The notes under the pieces were generated by a model. The model made no database searches, was not told the DNA's origin, and saw nothing but the letters and a program-made list of their open reading frames with translations. The position numbers were made by a program, and so were the translations under genes. Below, piece after piece: positions 28,482 to 37,577 of a stretch of DNA of 64,000 bases (positions within the stretch are counted from its first letter, which is position 1; each line of letters starts with the position of its first letter). The DNA lies in contig NZ_FNPF01000009.1 of NCBI RefSeq assembly GCF_900107235.1, forward strand, positions 102,379 through 166,378, read 5' to 3'. This stretch comes from Citreimonas salinaria (GTDB lineage: Bacteria > Pseudomonadota > Alphaproteobacteria > Rhodobacterales > Rhodobacteraceae).

Positions 28482-29165
28482 ATGATCGCGTGGCTGCGCG
28501 TCAACGTCTCGAGGCTCGTGATGCGGGCGAGCGAGCGGGGCAACCCGCTGGCCCGGCGTCTGAACGCACGGGCGACACAGAGTTACATCGCCAATCTGCC
28601 GCCGCATTCGTCGATCGTGCCCGGCCCGTTCCAGGTTCCCGACCTCGACCGGCCGCTGCCGGACACCGCGCGGGCGCGCCTGTTCGGCGACCACGAGCTG
28701 ACGCCGCTCGCCCCCGCGCCAGTGGTTGCGGAGGACCTGGTCGGCCGGTGCGTGGGCGACATCCAGACCGGGCTGGGCAGCACCGGGGTGGGCAACCACG
28801 GCTTCGTGGGGATCGACCTGGGCGGCGATTGGCTGATCGTGCCGCTTTACGCCGCCGCGCAGTGGATCACGCTCGACGGCCGGCTGCTGGCCGATCCGGG
28901 GCACGCCGCCGCGGGGCGCGCGGCTCCCTGGCCGGCCGAGGACGCATCGGCCCGTGTCGCGGGCGCCACGATTTCGGCGGCGACGCTTCGCCCGCACGCC
29001 ATGCGGCTGGACCTGGACAACGGCGCGCGGCTTGAAATCGTACCCGATCCGTCCGGCCGGCCGAGGACGGAACACGGCGGCCATGTCCGTGCGTTCCTGC
29101 CCGAGGACGACCTGTCCGCCGCCATGTTCCTCAGCCCGACACCCGTCATCTACGGCCTGGGCTGA
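28482..29165 (+). CDS. Unknown protein inserted in the ribosomal cluster
   Basis: A 227-aa protein that I do not recognise. Start 28482 has GGAGG six bases upstream; an ATG at 28476 directly abuts that site and is less likely. The N-terminus is amphipathic and basic (residues 1-30) with no clear signal peptide; the rest is Pro/Ala/Asp-rich with several beta-like segments such as GFVGIDLGGDWLIVPLYAAA (106-125). There are no zinc clusters, and only one cysteine. It shares direction with the oxygenase gene 33 bp downstream and probably forms a two-gene unit with it, located between rplP and rpmC. Confidence 0.7.
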   Translation: MIAWLRVNVSRLVMRASERGNPLARRLNARATQSYIANLPPHSSIVPGPFQVPDLDRPLPDTARARLFGDHELTPLAPAPVVAEDLVGRCVGDIQTGLGSTGVGNHGFVGIDLGGDWLIVPLYAAAQWITLDGRLLADPGHAAAGRAAPWPAEDASARVAGATISAATLRPHAMRLDLDNGARLEIVPDPSGRPRTEHGGHVRAFLPEDDLSAAMFLSPTPVIYGLG

Positions 29166-29198
29166 AAGCCCGCCGTTCCCGCTCCGAAAGGAAACACC

Positions 29199-29819
29199 AT
29201 GCCCGACATCCGCTCGCTTTTCGCGACCCGCCTCTACCACGCCAAGCTGTCCGACCACGGCCCGGCTGTGGACAACAAGGAACTGACCGCGTCGTGCTAT
29301 TCCATCGCCGAGGATGACGAGGCGGGGCAGGAATGGTGCGAGACGGAAGGCTACCCCGGCTACACGTCCTATGCCTCGCTGACCGACCTGCCGTGGCGCT
29401 TTCCGATCTTCGCCGACGTGGTCAAGGCGCTGGATGCGCACGTGGCGGCCTTCGCAAAGGACCTGGAGTTCGACCTCGACGGCCGCGCGCTGGTGGTCGA
29501 GGATATCTGGATCAACGTCCTGCCCGAGGGCGGCAGCCACGGCAGCCACATCCACCCGCACTCGGTGATCTCGGGAACGACCTACGTCAAGATGCCGGGC
29601 GGAACCAGCGCGCTGAAGCTCGAGGACCCGCGCCTGCCGATGATGATGGCAGCGCCCGTGCGCAACAAGGGCTGCCGCGAGGAACTGAAGAGCTTCGTCT
29701 ACGTGGCGCCCGAGGCGGGCGACGTTCTGCTGTGGGAAAGCTGGCTGCGCCACGAGGTGCCGATGAACATGGCCGAGGACGACCGTATCAGCGTCAGCTT
29801 CAACTACAAATGGGAGTGA
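29199..29819 (+). CDS. Putative 2OG-Fe(II) oxygenase (TIGR02466-like)
   Basis: A 206-aa protein with the pattern of the TIGR02466 / 2OG-Fe(II) oxygenase family. The iron-binding region reads SHIHPHSVISGTTYV (His117, His119), with a distal His185 in WLRHEVPMN and an Arg196 in RISVSFNY that would bind 2-oxoglutarate. Such enzymes hydroxylate proteins or small molecules using O2 and 2-oxoglutarate. AAAGGAAACACC precedes the ATG. It lies two genes after rplP (L16) and just before the promoter of rpmC. A ribosomal substrate is an attractive idea from context, but no direct evidence is in the sequence. Confidence 0.8.
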   Translation: MPDIRSLFATRLYHAKLSDHGPAVDNKELTASCYSIAEDDEAGQEWCETEGYPGYTSYASLTDLPWRFPIFADVVKALDAHVAAFAKDLEFDLDGRALVVEDIWINVLPEGGSHGSHIHPHSVISGTTYVKMPGGTSALKLEDPRLPMMMAAPVRNKGCREELKSFVYVAPEAGDVLLWESWLRHEVPMNMAEDDRISVSFNYKWE

Positions 29820-29875
29820 ATCCCGCAGGGCATCGCGCGGTCTGGCGGGCGTTTCGACAGCGTGAAGACGCGGGG

Positions 29876-29904
29876 TTGCCAAGTTTGGCGAAGCGGCCTA
29901 TACG
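29876..29904 (+). promoter_or_regulatory. Promoter of the rpmC-rpsQ-rplN unit
   Basis: TTGCCA (29876-29881), 17-bp spacer, TATACG (29899-29904), identical in -10 to the rpsL and rplO promoters. It would restart transcription after the inserted genes; the predicted start near 29911 gives an 85-nt leader. Confidence 0.7.
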
Positions 29905-29995
29905 GCCGTTTCATCCACGGACTCCACCGGAATCAGGGTGACCCAGGGCATATGCATGGGGCTCTCCGGTGATGTTGAAAGAAGGAAAGGGCGAC

Positions 29996-30202
29996 ATGAA
30001 CGCCAGCGAACTCCGTGACAAGACCCCGGACCAGCTCCGGGACCAGCTTGTCCAGCTCAAGAAGGAGGCCTTCAACCTCCGATTCCAGGCGGCCACCGGC
30101 CAGTCGGAAAACACCGCGCGCATGCGCGTCGTCCGTCGTGACGTCGCCCGCGTGAAGACGATCCTGAACGAAAAGGCCGCGTCCGCGGCAACGGAGGCGT
30201 AA
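29996..30202 (+). CDS. rpmC: 50S ribosomal protein L29
   Basis: A 68-aa two-helix protein at the tunnel exit. It starts [18 protein letters not shown] and contains [15 protein letters not shown]. Start 29996 follows AAGGAAAGG; an earlier in-frame ATG at 29969 would add residues that do not look like L29. rpsQ follows after 3 bp. Confidence 0.97.
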   Translation: MNASELRDKTPDQLRDQLVQLKKEAFNLRFQAATGQSENTARMRVVRRDVARVKTILNEKAASAATEA

Positions 30203-30205
30203 GAC

Positions 30206-30436
30206 ATGCCCAAGCGTATCCTGCAAGGCACCGTCACCTCGACCGCCAACGCACAGACCGTGACCGTCCTGGTCGAGCGCCGCTTCAAGCATCCGATGAT
30301 GCAGAAGACCGTCAAGCGCACCAAGAAATACCGCGCCCACGACGAGGCCGGCACCTATTCCGTGGGCGACAGCGTCCGCATCATCGAATGCGCGCCCCGG
30401 TCCAAGACCAAACGCTGGGAGGTGTACGCGGAGTAA
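30206..30436 (+). CDS. rpsQ: 30S ribosomal protein S17
   Basis: A 76-aa OB-fold protein that binds 16S rRNA early in assembly. It shows [20 protein letters not shown] and the [20 protein letters not shown] core. An 81-bp gap with no clear promoter separates it from rplN. Confidence 0.97.
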   Translation: MPKRILQGTVTSTANAQTVTVLVERRFKHPMMQKTVKRTKKYRAHDEAGTYSVGDSVRIIECAPRSKTKRWEVYAE

Positions 30437-30517
30437 TCCGCGCCCACCATACCGGTTTACGAAACCCCGGGGTCAATGTCCCAGTAAAGGGCGGCCCCGG
30501 AAGTCGGGAGACACCAC

Positions 30518-30886
30518 ATGATCCAGATGCAGACCAATCTGGATGTCGCTGACAATTCCGGAGCCCGGAAGGTTCAGTGCATCAAGGTCCTCGGCGGCTC
30601 GCATCGCCGCTACGCATCGGTCGGCGACATCATCGTCGTATCCGTGAAAGAGGCCATTCCGCGCGGCCGCGTGAAGAAAGGTGACGTTCGCAAGGCCGTC
30701 GTCGTGCGCACCGCCAAGGAAGTCCGCCGCGAGGACGGCACCGCGATCCGCTTCGACCGCAACGCCGCCGTCATCCTCAACAACGCGAACGAGCCCGTCG
30801 GCACCCGTATCTTCGGGCCGGTGGTGCGCGAGCTGCGTGCCAAGAACTTCATGAAGATCATCTCGCTTGCTCCGGAGGTGCTGTGA
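30518..30886 (+). CDS. rplN: 50S ribosomal protein L14
   Basis: A 122-aa protein that contacts the 30S and binds RsfS in many bacteria. It contains [20 protein letters not shown] and ends in the [12 protein letters not shown] tail. It opens the spc segment. Its TGA overlaps the ATG of rplX by one base. Confidence 0.98.
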   Translation: MIQMQTNLDVADNSGARKVQCIKVLGGSHRRYASVGDIIVVSVKEAIPRGRVKKGDVRKAVVVRTAKEVRREDGTAIRFDRNAAVILNNANEPVGTRIFGPVVRELRAKNFMKIISLAPEVL

Positions 30887-31197
30887 TGGCTGCCAAACTG
30901 CGCAAGGGTGACAAGGTCATCGTCCTGGCCGGCAAGGACAAGGGCAAGACCGGCGAGATCAGCCGCGTCATGCCGACCGAAGGCAAGGCCGTGGTCGAGG
31001 GCGTGAACCTCGCCATCCGCCACACCAAGCAGAGCCAGTCGAGCCAGGGCGGCCGCATTTCGCAGGCCCAGCCGATCGACCTGTCGAACCTCGCCCTCGT
31101 CGATGCCAACGGCAAGCCGACCCGCGTGGGCTTCCGCATGGAAGGGGACAAGAAGGTCCGCTTCGCCAAGACCACGGGGGACGTGATCGATGCTTGA
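30886..31197 (+). CDS. rplX: 50S ribosomal protein L24
   Basis: A 103-aa assembly initiator with a KOW motif ([19 protein letters not shown], about residues 7-25). Start 30886 is preceded by GGAGG with 7-nt spacing; a GTG at 30883 is possible but too close. The stop lies inside the start of rplE (8-bp overlap). Confidence 0.97.
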   Translation: MAAKLRKGDKVIVLAGKDKGKTGEISRVMPTEGKAVVEGVNLAIRHTKQSQSSQGGRISQAQPIDLSNLALVDANGKPTRVGFRMEGDKKVRFAKTTGDVIDA

Positions 31198-31750
31198 TAC
31201 GGCAAACTACACGCCGCGCCTCAAGGCGCTGTTCCGCGACGAGATCAAGGCCAAGCTGAAGGAAGAATTCAGCTACGGCAACGACATGATGGTTCCGCGC
31301 CTCGACAAGATCGTGCTGAACATCGGCTGTGGCGCCGAGGCGGTCCGCGATTCCAAGAAGGCCAAGTCGGCCGTCGAGGACCTGACCCGCATCTCGGGCC
31401 AGCAGGCCGTCGCCACGCTGGCGAAGAAGTCGATCGCCGGCTTCCGCGTCCGCGAGGAAATGCCCCTGGGTGCCAAGGTCACGCTGCGCGGCGACCGGAT
31501 GTACGAATTCCTCGACCGCCTGATCACCATCGCGATGCCGCGCGTCCGCGACTTCCGCGGCGTGAAGCCCAGCTTCGACGGCCGTGGCAACTTTGCCATG
31601 GGCCTGAAAGAGCACATCGTGTTCCCCGAGATCGACTTCGACAAGGTCGACGAGGTCTGGGGCATGGACATCATCATCACCACCACCGCGAAGACCGACG
31701 CGGAAGCCAAGGCGCTGTTGAAGCATTTCAACATGCCCTTCAACGCCTGA
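31190..31750 (+). CDS. rplE: 50S ribosomal protein L5
   Basis: A 186-aa 5S rRNA-binding protein. It carries the family signature [15 protein letters not shown] (about residues 32-46) and the [16 protein letters not shown] helix. Overlaps rplX by 8 bp; rpsN follows after 14 bp. Confidence 0.98.
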   Translation: MLDTANYTPRLKALFRDEIKAKLKEEFSYGNDMMVPRLDKIVLNIGCGAEAVRDSKKAKSAVEDLTRISGQQAVATLAKKSIAGFRVREEMPLGAKVTLRGDRMYEFLDRLITIAMPRVRDFRGVKPSFDGRGNFAMGLKEHIVFPEIDFDKVDEVWGMDIIITTTAKTDAEAKALLKHFNMPFNA

Positions 31751-31764
31751 GGGAGCCGAGAATC

Positions 31765-32070
31765 ATGGCCAAGAAAGCAATGATCGAACGCGAGAAGAAG
31801 CGTCAGCGGCTGGTGGAGAAGTATGCCGCCAAGCGCGCCGCGCTGAAGGATGCCGCGAACGACGAAAGCAAGCCGATGGAAGAGCGCTTCAAGGCGCGCC
31901 TGGAGCTGGCGAAACTGCCGCGCAACTCGTCGCCGACGCGTCTGCACAACCGCTGCCAGCTGACCGGGCGTCCGCACGCCTACTACCGCAAGCTGAAGAT
32001 CAGCCGGATCATGCTGCGCAACCTCGGATCGACGGGGCAGCTGCCCGGCGTCGTGAAGTCGAGCTGGTAA
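31765..32070 (+). CDS. rpsN: 30S ribosomal protein S14 (zinc-free type)
   Basis: A 101-aa S14 of the long form: it lacks the CXXC...CXXC zinc ribbon seen in the short version. The C-terminal region [19 protein letters not shown] and the terminal VKSSW are typical. GGGAGCCGAGA precedes the ATG. rpsH starts 13 bp downstream. Confidence 0.97.
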   Translation: MAKKAMIEREKKRQRLVEKYAAKRAALKDAANDESKPMEERFKARLELAKLPRNSSPTRLHNRCQLTGRPHAYYRKLKISRIMLRNLGSTGQLPGVVKSSW

Positions 32071-32083
32071 GGGAGGGCATGGT

Positions 32084-32476
32084 ATGAACGATCCTATCGG
32101 CGATATGCTCACCCGTATCCGCAACGCACAGATGCGCGGCAAGTCGACCACGATGACGCCGGCCTCGAAGCTGCGCGGCTGGGTGCTCGACGTCCTGCAG
32201 GACGAAGGTTACATCCGCGGCTACGAGAAGGCGTCCGACAAGAACGGACACCCGGTGTTCGAAATCTCGCTCAAGTACTTCGACGGCACGCCCGTCATCC
32301 GTGAGGTCAAGCGCGTCTCGAAGCCCGGCCGCCGCGTCTACATGAGCGTGAATGACATCCCGCAGGTCCGCCAGGGCCTGGGTGTGTCGATTGTCAGCAC
32401 GTCCAAGGGCGTGATGTCGGATGCCAGCGCCCGCGCCGCCAATATCGGCGGCGAGGTGCTCTGCACCGTATTCTGA
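32084..32476 (+). CDS. rpsH: 30S ribosomal protein S8
   Basis: A 130-aa 16S-binding protein starting [19 protein letters not shown] and ending in the [20 protein letters not shown] block, the rRNA-binding motif. In E. coli S8 represses the spc operon. GGAGGGCATGGT precedes the ATG. Confidence 0.98.
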   Translation: MNDPIGDMLTRIRNAQMRGKSTTMTPASKLRGWVLDVLQDEGYIRGYEKASDKNGHPVFEISLKYFDGTPVIREVKRVSKPGRRVYMSVNDIPQVRQGLGVSIVSTSKGVMSDASARAANIGGEVLCTVF

Positions 32477-32489
32477 GGAGGGCTTTGGT

Positions 32490-33023
32490 ATGTCTCGTAT
32501 TGGGAAGAAACCGGTCGATCTGCCCTCTGGCGTGAGCGCGTCGGTGTCCGGGCAGACGATCGAGGTCAAGGGCCCGAAGGGCACGCAGAGCTTCACCGCG
32601 ACCGACGACGTGACCATCGTCGTCGACGGCGAGGCCATCAGCGTGACGCCGCGCGGCAAGTCCAAGCGCGCCCGTCAGCAGTGGGGGATGTCGCGCACGA
32701 TCGTGGCGAACCTGGTGCACGGCGTGACGGACACCTTCAAGAAAGAGCTCGAGATCCAGGGCGTGGGTTACCGCGCGCAGGTCCAGGGCAACGTCCTGAA
32801 GCTGAACCTGGGCTACAGCCACGACGTCGATTTCGCGATCCCGCAGGGGGTGACCATCACCTGCCCGCGGCCGACCGAGATCATCGTCGAGGGCCACGAC
32901 AAGCAGGTGGTTGGCGAGATCGCGGCGAACATCCGCGACTGGCGCCGGCCAGAGCCGTACAAGGGGAAGGGTATCCGCTACAAGGGCGAGTACATCTTCC
33001 AGAAGGAAGGCAAGAAGAAGTAA
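32490..33023 (+). CDS. rplF: 50S ribosomal protein L6
   Basis: A 177-aa protein with two L6 repeats (about 11-82 and 90-165), near the sarcin-ricin loop. The C-terminal signature [14 protein letters not shown] is present. Start 32490 follows GAGGAGGGC. It lies 13 bp after rpsH and 11 bp before rplR. Confidence 0.97.
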   Translation: MSRIGKKPVDLPSGVSASVSGQTIEVKGPKGTQSFTATDDVTIVVDGEAISVTPRGKSKRARQQWGMSRTIVANLVHGVTDTFKKELEIQGVGYRAQVQGNVLKLNLGYSHDVDFAIPQGVTITCPRPTEIIVEGHDKQVVGEIAANIRDWRRPEPYKGKGIRYKGEYIFQKEGKKK

Positions 33024-33034
33024 GGACACGACAG

Positions 33035-33394
33035 ATGGCAAACAACAAACGTCAGCTGTTCCAGAAGCGCCGCCTGCGTGTCCGGAACAAGCTTCGGAAG
33101 ACCAACGCCGGGCGCGTTCGTCTTTCGGTTCACCGCTCGAACAAGAACATCAGCGTCCAGCTGATCGACGACGTTCAGGGCAAGACCCTCGCCGCCGCCT
33201 CCACGATGGAGAAGGATCTCGGCGTGGTCGGACAGAACAACGTCGAGGCGGCGACCAAGATCGGCGCCGCGATCGCCGAGCGTGCCAAGGCCGCCGGCGT
33301 GACCGAGGCGTATTTCGACCGCGGCGGGTTCCTATATCACGGTCGCGTCAAGGCGCTGGCCGACGCGGCACGCGAAGGCGGGCTGAAGATCTGA
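33035..33394 (+). CDS. rplR: 50S ribosomal protein L18
   Basis: A 119-aa 5S rRNA-binding protein with a basic N-terminus ([11 protein letters not shown]) and C-terminal [23 protein letters not shown]. Start 33035 is after TAAGGACACGAC. A 175-bp gap containing a terminator-like hairpin follows before rpsE, longer than in most bacteria. Confidence 0.97.
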   Translation: MANNKRQLFQKRRLRVRNKLRKTNAGRVRLSVHRSNKNISVQLIDDVQGKTLAAASTMEKDLGVVGQNNVEAATKIGAAIAERAKAAGVTEAYFDRGGFLYHGRVKALADAAREGGLKI

Positions 33395-33399
33395 TGGTC

Positions 33400-33421
33400 G
33401 GGGCCGGCATCGTCCGGCCCC
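33400..33421 (+). terminator. Terminator-like hairpin between rplR and rpsE
   Basis: GGGGCCGG/CCGGCCCC, a perfect 8-bp stem with a 6-nt loop, 6 bp after the rplR stop, followed by TTCCGCT. The T-tail is poor. A second small palindrome, GGCGGCA-TC-TGCCGCC, lies near 33468. Attenuation or processing is more likely than full termination. Confidence 0.45.
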
Positions 33422-33569
33422 TTCCGCTGCAGACGGGGCGGGTTCCGACCGGCCCTTCACGGTGTAGGCGGCATCTGCCGCCTCGATGATCCGGGGGCGC
33501 GTCCGCGCGGCCCACCATGGATCGGGAACAAACGGCGCGCATCGCGCCCGATAGACGAGGATTTGCCGC

Positions 33570-34157
33570 ATGGCAGAGAGAGACAACCGCCGGGGCGGCC
33601 GCCGCGACCGCGACGAGAACCCGGAATTCGCCGATCGCCTGGTGGCGATCAACCGCGTGTCGAAGACCGTCAAGGGCGGCAAGCGCTTCGGCTTCGCTGC
33701 GCTGGTCGTCGTGGGCGACCAGAAGGGCCGCGTCGGCTTCGGCAAGGGCAAGGCCAAGGAGGTCCCCGAGGCCATTCGCAAGGCCACCGAGCAGGCGAAG
33801 CGCAAGATGATCCGCGTTCCGCTGCGCGAAGGCCGCACGCTGCACCATGACGGCAAGGGCCATTCCGGCGCCGGCAAGGTGACGCTGCGCACCGCGCCGC
33901 AGGGTACCGGCATCATCGCCGGCGGCCCGATGCGCGCCGTGTTCGAGATGCTGGGCGTTCAGGACGTGGTCGCCAAGTCGACCGGCTCGCAGAACCCCTA
34001 CGCGATGATCCACGCCACGCTCGACGCGCTGCAGAACCAGAACTCGCCGCGCATGGTCGCGCAGCGCCGCGGCAAGAAGGTCGTCGACATCCTGCCCAAG
34101 CGCGACGAGGCCCCCGCCTCGGGCGATCCGCAAACCCACGTGGCCGAGGAGGCTTAA
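33570..34157 (+). CDS. rpsE: 30S ribosomal protein S5
   Basis: A 195-aa S5; E. coli S5 has 167 residues. The N-terminal S5 domain contains [20 protein letters not shown] and [17 protein letters not shown]; the C-terminal domain carries [18 protein letters not shown] and QNPYAM. The extra length is a polar tail after about residue 165. It shapes the mRNA entry and decoding fidelity. rpmD follows after 3 bp. Confidence 0.98.
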   Translation: MAERDNRRGGRRDRDENPEFADRLVAINRVSKTVKGGKRFGFAALVVVGDQKGRVGFGKGKAKEVPEAIRKATEQAKRKMIRVPLREGRTLHHDGKGHSGAGKVTLRTAPQGTGIIAGGPMRAVFEMLGVQDVVAKSTGSQNPYAMIHATLDALQNQNSPRMVAQRRGKKVVDILPKRDEAPASGDPQTHVAEEA

Positions 34158-34160
34158 TCC

Positions 34161-34349
34161 ATGGCGAAGACCATCGTCGTCAAGCAGATCGGCAGCCCGA
34201 TCCGCCGGCCCGCCAAGCAGCGCGAGACGCTGATCGGCCTGGGCCTGAACAAGATGCACAAGACCCGCGAGCTTGAGGACACGCCCTCGGTCCGCGGCAT
34301 GATCAACAAGATCCCGCACCTGGTCGAGATCGTCGAAGAGCGCGGCTGA
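34161..34349 (+). CDS. rpmD: 50S ribosomal protein L30
   Basis: A 62-aa protein with [20 protein letters not shown] and [30 protein letters not shown] region upstream serves as the ribosome-binding site inside the end of rpsE. In E. coli rplO follows directly; here a 1.3-kb insertion with a metallo-hydrolase gene intervenes. Confidence 0.97.
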   Translation: MAKTIVVKQIGSPIRRPAKQRETLIGLGLNKMHKTRELEDTPSVRGMINKIPHLVEIVEERG

Positions 34350-34379
34350 CGCGCCCAGACGCCGACAGGCCGTCATGAG

Positions 34380-34408
34380 CAAGGCCCTCGCCATCGGCGG
34401 GGGCCTTG
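34380..34408 (+). terminator. Hairpin after rpmD
   Basis: CAAGGCCC and GGGCCTTG enclose an inner CGCC/GGCG pair with loop AT, giving a long GC-rich stem 30 bp after rpmD, followed by TCGCGTTCC. No T-run, so termination would be weak or Rho-assisted. Confidence 0.5.
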
Positions 34409-34576
34409 TCGCGTTCCGGCAGGGTGGCGCGGCTGTCGCGGCGGTAGAAGTCGCAGCCTCCGCAGGGCAGCCGTGCATCCGCGCACCCCGCGCCCGTTTG
34501 TCGCGCCCGGTCCGCGCGCTACTTGCTCGCTGTCGAAACGGGGCAGCACAGCCCCGGTCAACAACGGGAGTGAATC

Positions 34577-35362
34577 ATGACCCAGACACGCCGCACCTTC
34601 CTGGCCACCGCAGCCGCGGTCGGCACGATCACCGTGCTGCCCTTCGCCGCCCTCGCCGCCGCGCATGAGGGCAACACGTTCCAGACCGACATGGGAGACG
34701 TCACCGTGCACCCGGTCTCGCACGCGTCCTTCGTGATGGAGACGCCGGCCGGCACGATCTATGTCGACCCGGTGGGCGACGTCGCGCAGTATTCTGACTT
34801 TCCGGAGCCCGACCTGATCCTGATCACGCACGAGCACGGCGACCACTACAACGCCGAGACGCTGCAGGCGCTTATGGGCGAGAACACGACGCTGATCACC
34901 AACCCCGCCGTGTCCGACATGCTGCCCGAGGGGCTGTCGGCGGACACCGTTCTGGCCAACCGCGAGCAGACGACGTGGCAGGACGTCACCATCGACGCGA
35001 TCCCGGCCTATAACATGACCGAGGGGCGCACCGACTTTCACCCCGAGGGCCGCGACAACGGCTATGTGCTGACGATGGGCGATTTCCGCGTCTACGTCTC
35101 GGGCGATACCGAGGATATTCCCGAGATGCGCGCGCTGGAGGACATCGACGTCGCCTTCGTCTCGATGAACCTGCCGTTCACGATGACCGCCGAGGCAGCC
35201 GCCGATGCGGTGAAGGCATTCCAGCCGACCTATGTCTACCCCTACCATTACCGCGGCCGCGACGGCGGCACGCAGGACCCGCAGGCCTTCGCCGAGATGG
35301 TCGGCGACGCGTCCGAGGTGAAGATGGGCGACTGGTACGCGCCCGGCGAACTGGAGGGGTAG
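34577..35362 (+). CDS. Exported metallo-beta-lactamase-fold hydrolase
   Basis: A 261-aa protein with a twin-arginine-like signal peptide (TRRTFLATAAAVG, cleavage near residue 29) and a metallo-beta-lactamase core. The metal motif HEHGDH is at 85-90; Asp177 in SGDTED and His224 near the end are likely further ligands. It resembles the UlaG-like branch of small MBL-fold enzymes. The substrate is not evident. GGGAGTGAATC precedes the ATG. It sits alone between rpmD and rplO, with a hairpin before it and a strong terminator after, so it is probably an independent unit within the ribosomal cluster. Confidence 0.85.
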   Translation: MTQTRRTFLATAAAVGTITVLPFAALAAAHEGNTFQTDMGDVTVHPVSHASFVMETPAGTIYVDPVGDVAQYSDFPEPDLILITHEHGDHYNAETLQALMGENTTLITNPAVSDMLPEGLSADTVLANREQTTWQDVTIDAIPAYNMTEGRTDFHPEGRDNGYVLTMGDFRVYVSGDTEDIPEMRALEDIDVAFVSMNLPFTMTAEAAADAVKAFQPTYVYPYHYRGRDGGTQDPQAFAEMVGDASEVKMGDWYAPGELEG

Positions 35363-35410
35363 GGCAGGCGGCTTCGGCCGCACCGACCCGGGCTGCCCGG
35401 CATCGAAACG

Positions 35411-35446
35411 GACGGGGCGCGGAATGCCGCGCCCCGTCTTGCTTTG
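35411..35446 (+). terminator. Terminator after the MBL-fold gene
   Basis: A perfect 12-bp stem GACGGGGCGCGG/CCGCGCCCCGTC with loop AATG, followed by TTGCTTT. It lies about 50 bp after the stop codon and about 100 bp before the rplO promoter. Confidence 0.75.
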
Positions 35447-35509
35447 GTCGCGGATTCGACGGGCGGTCTCGCCGTGGATTTTGCCGCAGGGCGGGGCGGC
35501 ACGGAGGCC

Positions 35510-35538
35510 TTGAACGCGGCGGCGGTGGCGGCTATACG
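35510..35538 (+). promoter_or_regulatory. Promoter of the rplO-secY-adk unit
   Basis: TTGAAC (35510-35515), 17-bp spacer, TATACG (35533-35538). Restarts transcription of the last spc genes after the inserted hydrolase. The leader to rplO is about 90 nt. Confidence 0.72.
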
Positions 35539-35633
35539 CCCCCGGTGGCCCGCCAGGGTCCGAATCCGTATCAACACCATGCCGTGGGCTGCCCATCTCG
35601 CTTCGGGGCAGCATCCGGCGAAGGAGAAGCGAC

Positions 35634-36101
35634 ATGAAACTGCACGAACTGCGCGACAACGACGGCGCGACCCAGTCCAAGAAGCGGCTCGGCCGCGGCC
35701 CGGGTTCGGGCAAGGGCAAGACGGCCGGCCGTGGTATCAAGGGTCAGAAATCCCGTTCGGGCGTGGCCATCAACGGCTACGAGGGCGGCCAGATGCCGCT
35801 CTACCAGCGTCTGCCCAAGCGCGGCTTCAACAACTACAACCGCCGTGATTACGCGGTGGTGAACCTGGGCATCCTCCAGAAGTTCGTCGACGCGGGCAAG
35901 CTCGACGCCAAGGCCGACCTCGACGAGGACGCGCTGGTCGCATCCGGCGCCGTGCGCCGCAAGCGCGACGGCATCCGCGTCCTGGCCAAGGGCGAGCTGA
36001 AGACCGCGCTGAAGCTGTCGGTCACCGGCGCCAGCAAGGCCGCGATCGACGCGGTCGAGAAGGCCGGCGGCAGCCTGACCGTCAGCTCCGCGGCGGAATA
36101 A
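35634..36101 (+). CDS. rplO: 50S ribosomal protein L15
   Basis: A 155-aa protein. The extended N-terminus has [19 protein letters not shown] and [14 protein letters not shown]; the globular C-terminus ends in the [10 protein letters not shown] segment. GGAGAAGCGAC precedes the ATG. secY starts 108 bp downstream. Confidence 0.98.
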   Translation: MKLHELRDNDGATQSKKRLGRGPGSGKGKTAGRGIKGQKSRSGVAINGYEGGQMPLYQRLPKRGFNNYNRRDYAVVNLGILQKFVDAGKLDAKADLDEDALVASGAVRRKRDGIRVLAKGELKTALKLSVTGASKAAIDAVEKAGGSLTVSSAAE

Positions 36102-36209
36102 ACGGGTTGTGAGCGGGCCGCGGCCCGCTTACATCTGCGCACAGTTTTCCCGTAAACGCCGCCGACGCCGGGACGCGCTCGGCGGCGTTTCACTGACAGA
36201 GAGATCCGC

Positions 36210-37577
36210 ATGGTATCCGCAGCAGAGCAAATGGCCGCCAACACAAGCTGGTCGGCGCTTGGCAAGGCCACAGACCTGCGCAACCGCATCCTGTTCACGC
36301 TGGGCCTGCTGATCGTCTACCGCGTCGGCACCTTCCTGCCGGTGCCGGGGATCGACGGCGGCGCGCTGCGCGACTTCGTCGACCAGGCGGGCAGCGGCAT
36401 CGCCGGCATGGTGTCTATGTTCACCGGTGGCGCGCTGGGACGCATGGGGATCTTCGCGCTGGGGATCATGCCCTACATCTCGGCCTCGATCATCGTGCAG
36501 CTGCTGACGGCGATGGTCCCGCGTCTCGAGCAGCTGAAGAAAGAGGGCGAGCAGGGGCGCAAGAAGATCAACCAGTACACCCGGTACGGCACGGTGCTGC
36601 TGGCGACCTTCCAGGCCTACGGTCTGGCCGTCAGCCTGGAAGCGGGCGACCTGGTGACCGATCCGGGCTGGTATTTCCGCGCGTCCTGCGTGATCACGCT
36701 TGTCGGTGGCACCATGTTCCTGATGTGGCTGGGCGAGCAGATCACCCAGCGCGGCATAGGCAACGGCATCTCGCTGATCATCTACGTGGGCATCATCGCC
36801 GAGGTTCCGGCGGCGCTGGCGCAGTTCTTCGAAAGCGGCCGGTCGGGCGCGATCAGCCCGGCGCTGATCCTGGGCGTGATCGTCATGGTGGCGGCGCTGT
36901 TCACCTTCGTGGTGTTCATGGAGCGATCGCTGCGCAAGATCACCATCCAGTATCCGCAGCGCCAGGTCGGGATGAAGATGACCCAGGCGCAGACCAGCCA
37001 CCTGCCGGTCAAGGTCAACCCGGCGGGCGTGATCCCGGCAATCTTCGCAAGCTCGCTGCTGCTGCTGCCGACGACGATCTCGACCTTCGCGGGCGAGGGG
37101 ACGTCGGGTCCGGTCATGTCCACGATCCTGGCCTATTTCGGCCCCGGCCAGCCGCTGTACCTGCTGTTCTTCGGCGCCATGATCGTGTTCTTCACCTACT
37201 TCTACACGTTCAACGTGTCGTTCAAGCCCGACGACGTGGCCGAGAACCTCAAGAACCAGAACGGCTTCGTGCCCGGCGTGCGGCCCGGCAAGAAGACGGC
37301 CGAGTATCTGGAATACGTGGTCAGCCGGGTGCTGGTCCTGGGCTCGGCCTACCTGGCGGCGGTGGCCCTGCTGCCCGAGGTCCTGCGGGCGCAGTACGCG
37401 ATCCCGTTCTACTTCGGCGGAACGTCGGTGCTGATCGTGGTCAGCGTCGGCATGGACACCATCCAGCAGGTGCAGAGCCACCTTCTGGCGCATCAATACG
37501 AAGGCCTGATCCAGAAGTCGCAGCTGCGCGGCAAGGGCAAGGGGCGGAAGAAACGGGGGGCACCGGCTAGACGATGA
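36210..37577 (+). CDS. secY: Protein translocase subunit SecY
   Basis: A 455-aa channel protein with ten membrane segments. Marks include [20 protein letters not shown] near the N-terminus, [15 protein letters not shown] (second helix region) and the [20 protein letters not shown] loop-helix. Works with SecE from this window and SecA; YidC, also here, is its membrane-insertion partner. Start 36210 is after GAGAGATCCGC. Its TAG overlaps the adk start by 4 bp. Confidence 0.98.
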   Translation: MVSAAEQMAANTSWSALGKATDLRNRILFTLGLLIVYRVGTFLPVPGIDGGALRDFVDQAGSGIAGMVSMFTGGALGRMGIFALGIMPYISASIIVQLLTAMVPRLEQLKKEGEQGRKKINQYTRYGTVLLATFQAYGLAVSLEAGDLVTDPGWYFRASCVITLVGGTMFLMWLGEQITQRGIGNGISLIIYVGIIAEVPAALAQFFESGRSGAISPALILGVIVMVAALFTFVVFMERSLRKITIQYPQRQVGMKMTQAQTSHLPVKVNPAGVIPAIFASSLLLLPTTISTFAGEGTSGPVMSTILAYFGPGQPLYLLFFGAMIVFFTYFYTFNVSFKPDDVAENLKNQNGFVPGVRPGKKTAEYLEYVVSRVLVLGSAYLAAVALLPEVLRAQYAIPFYFGGTSVLIVVSVGMDTIQQVQSHLLAHQYEGLIQKSQLRGKGKGRKKRGAPARR

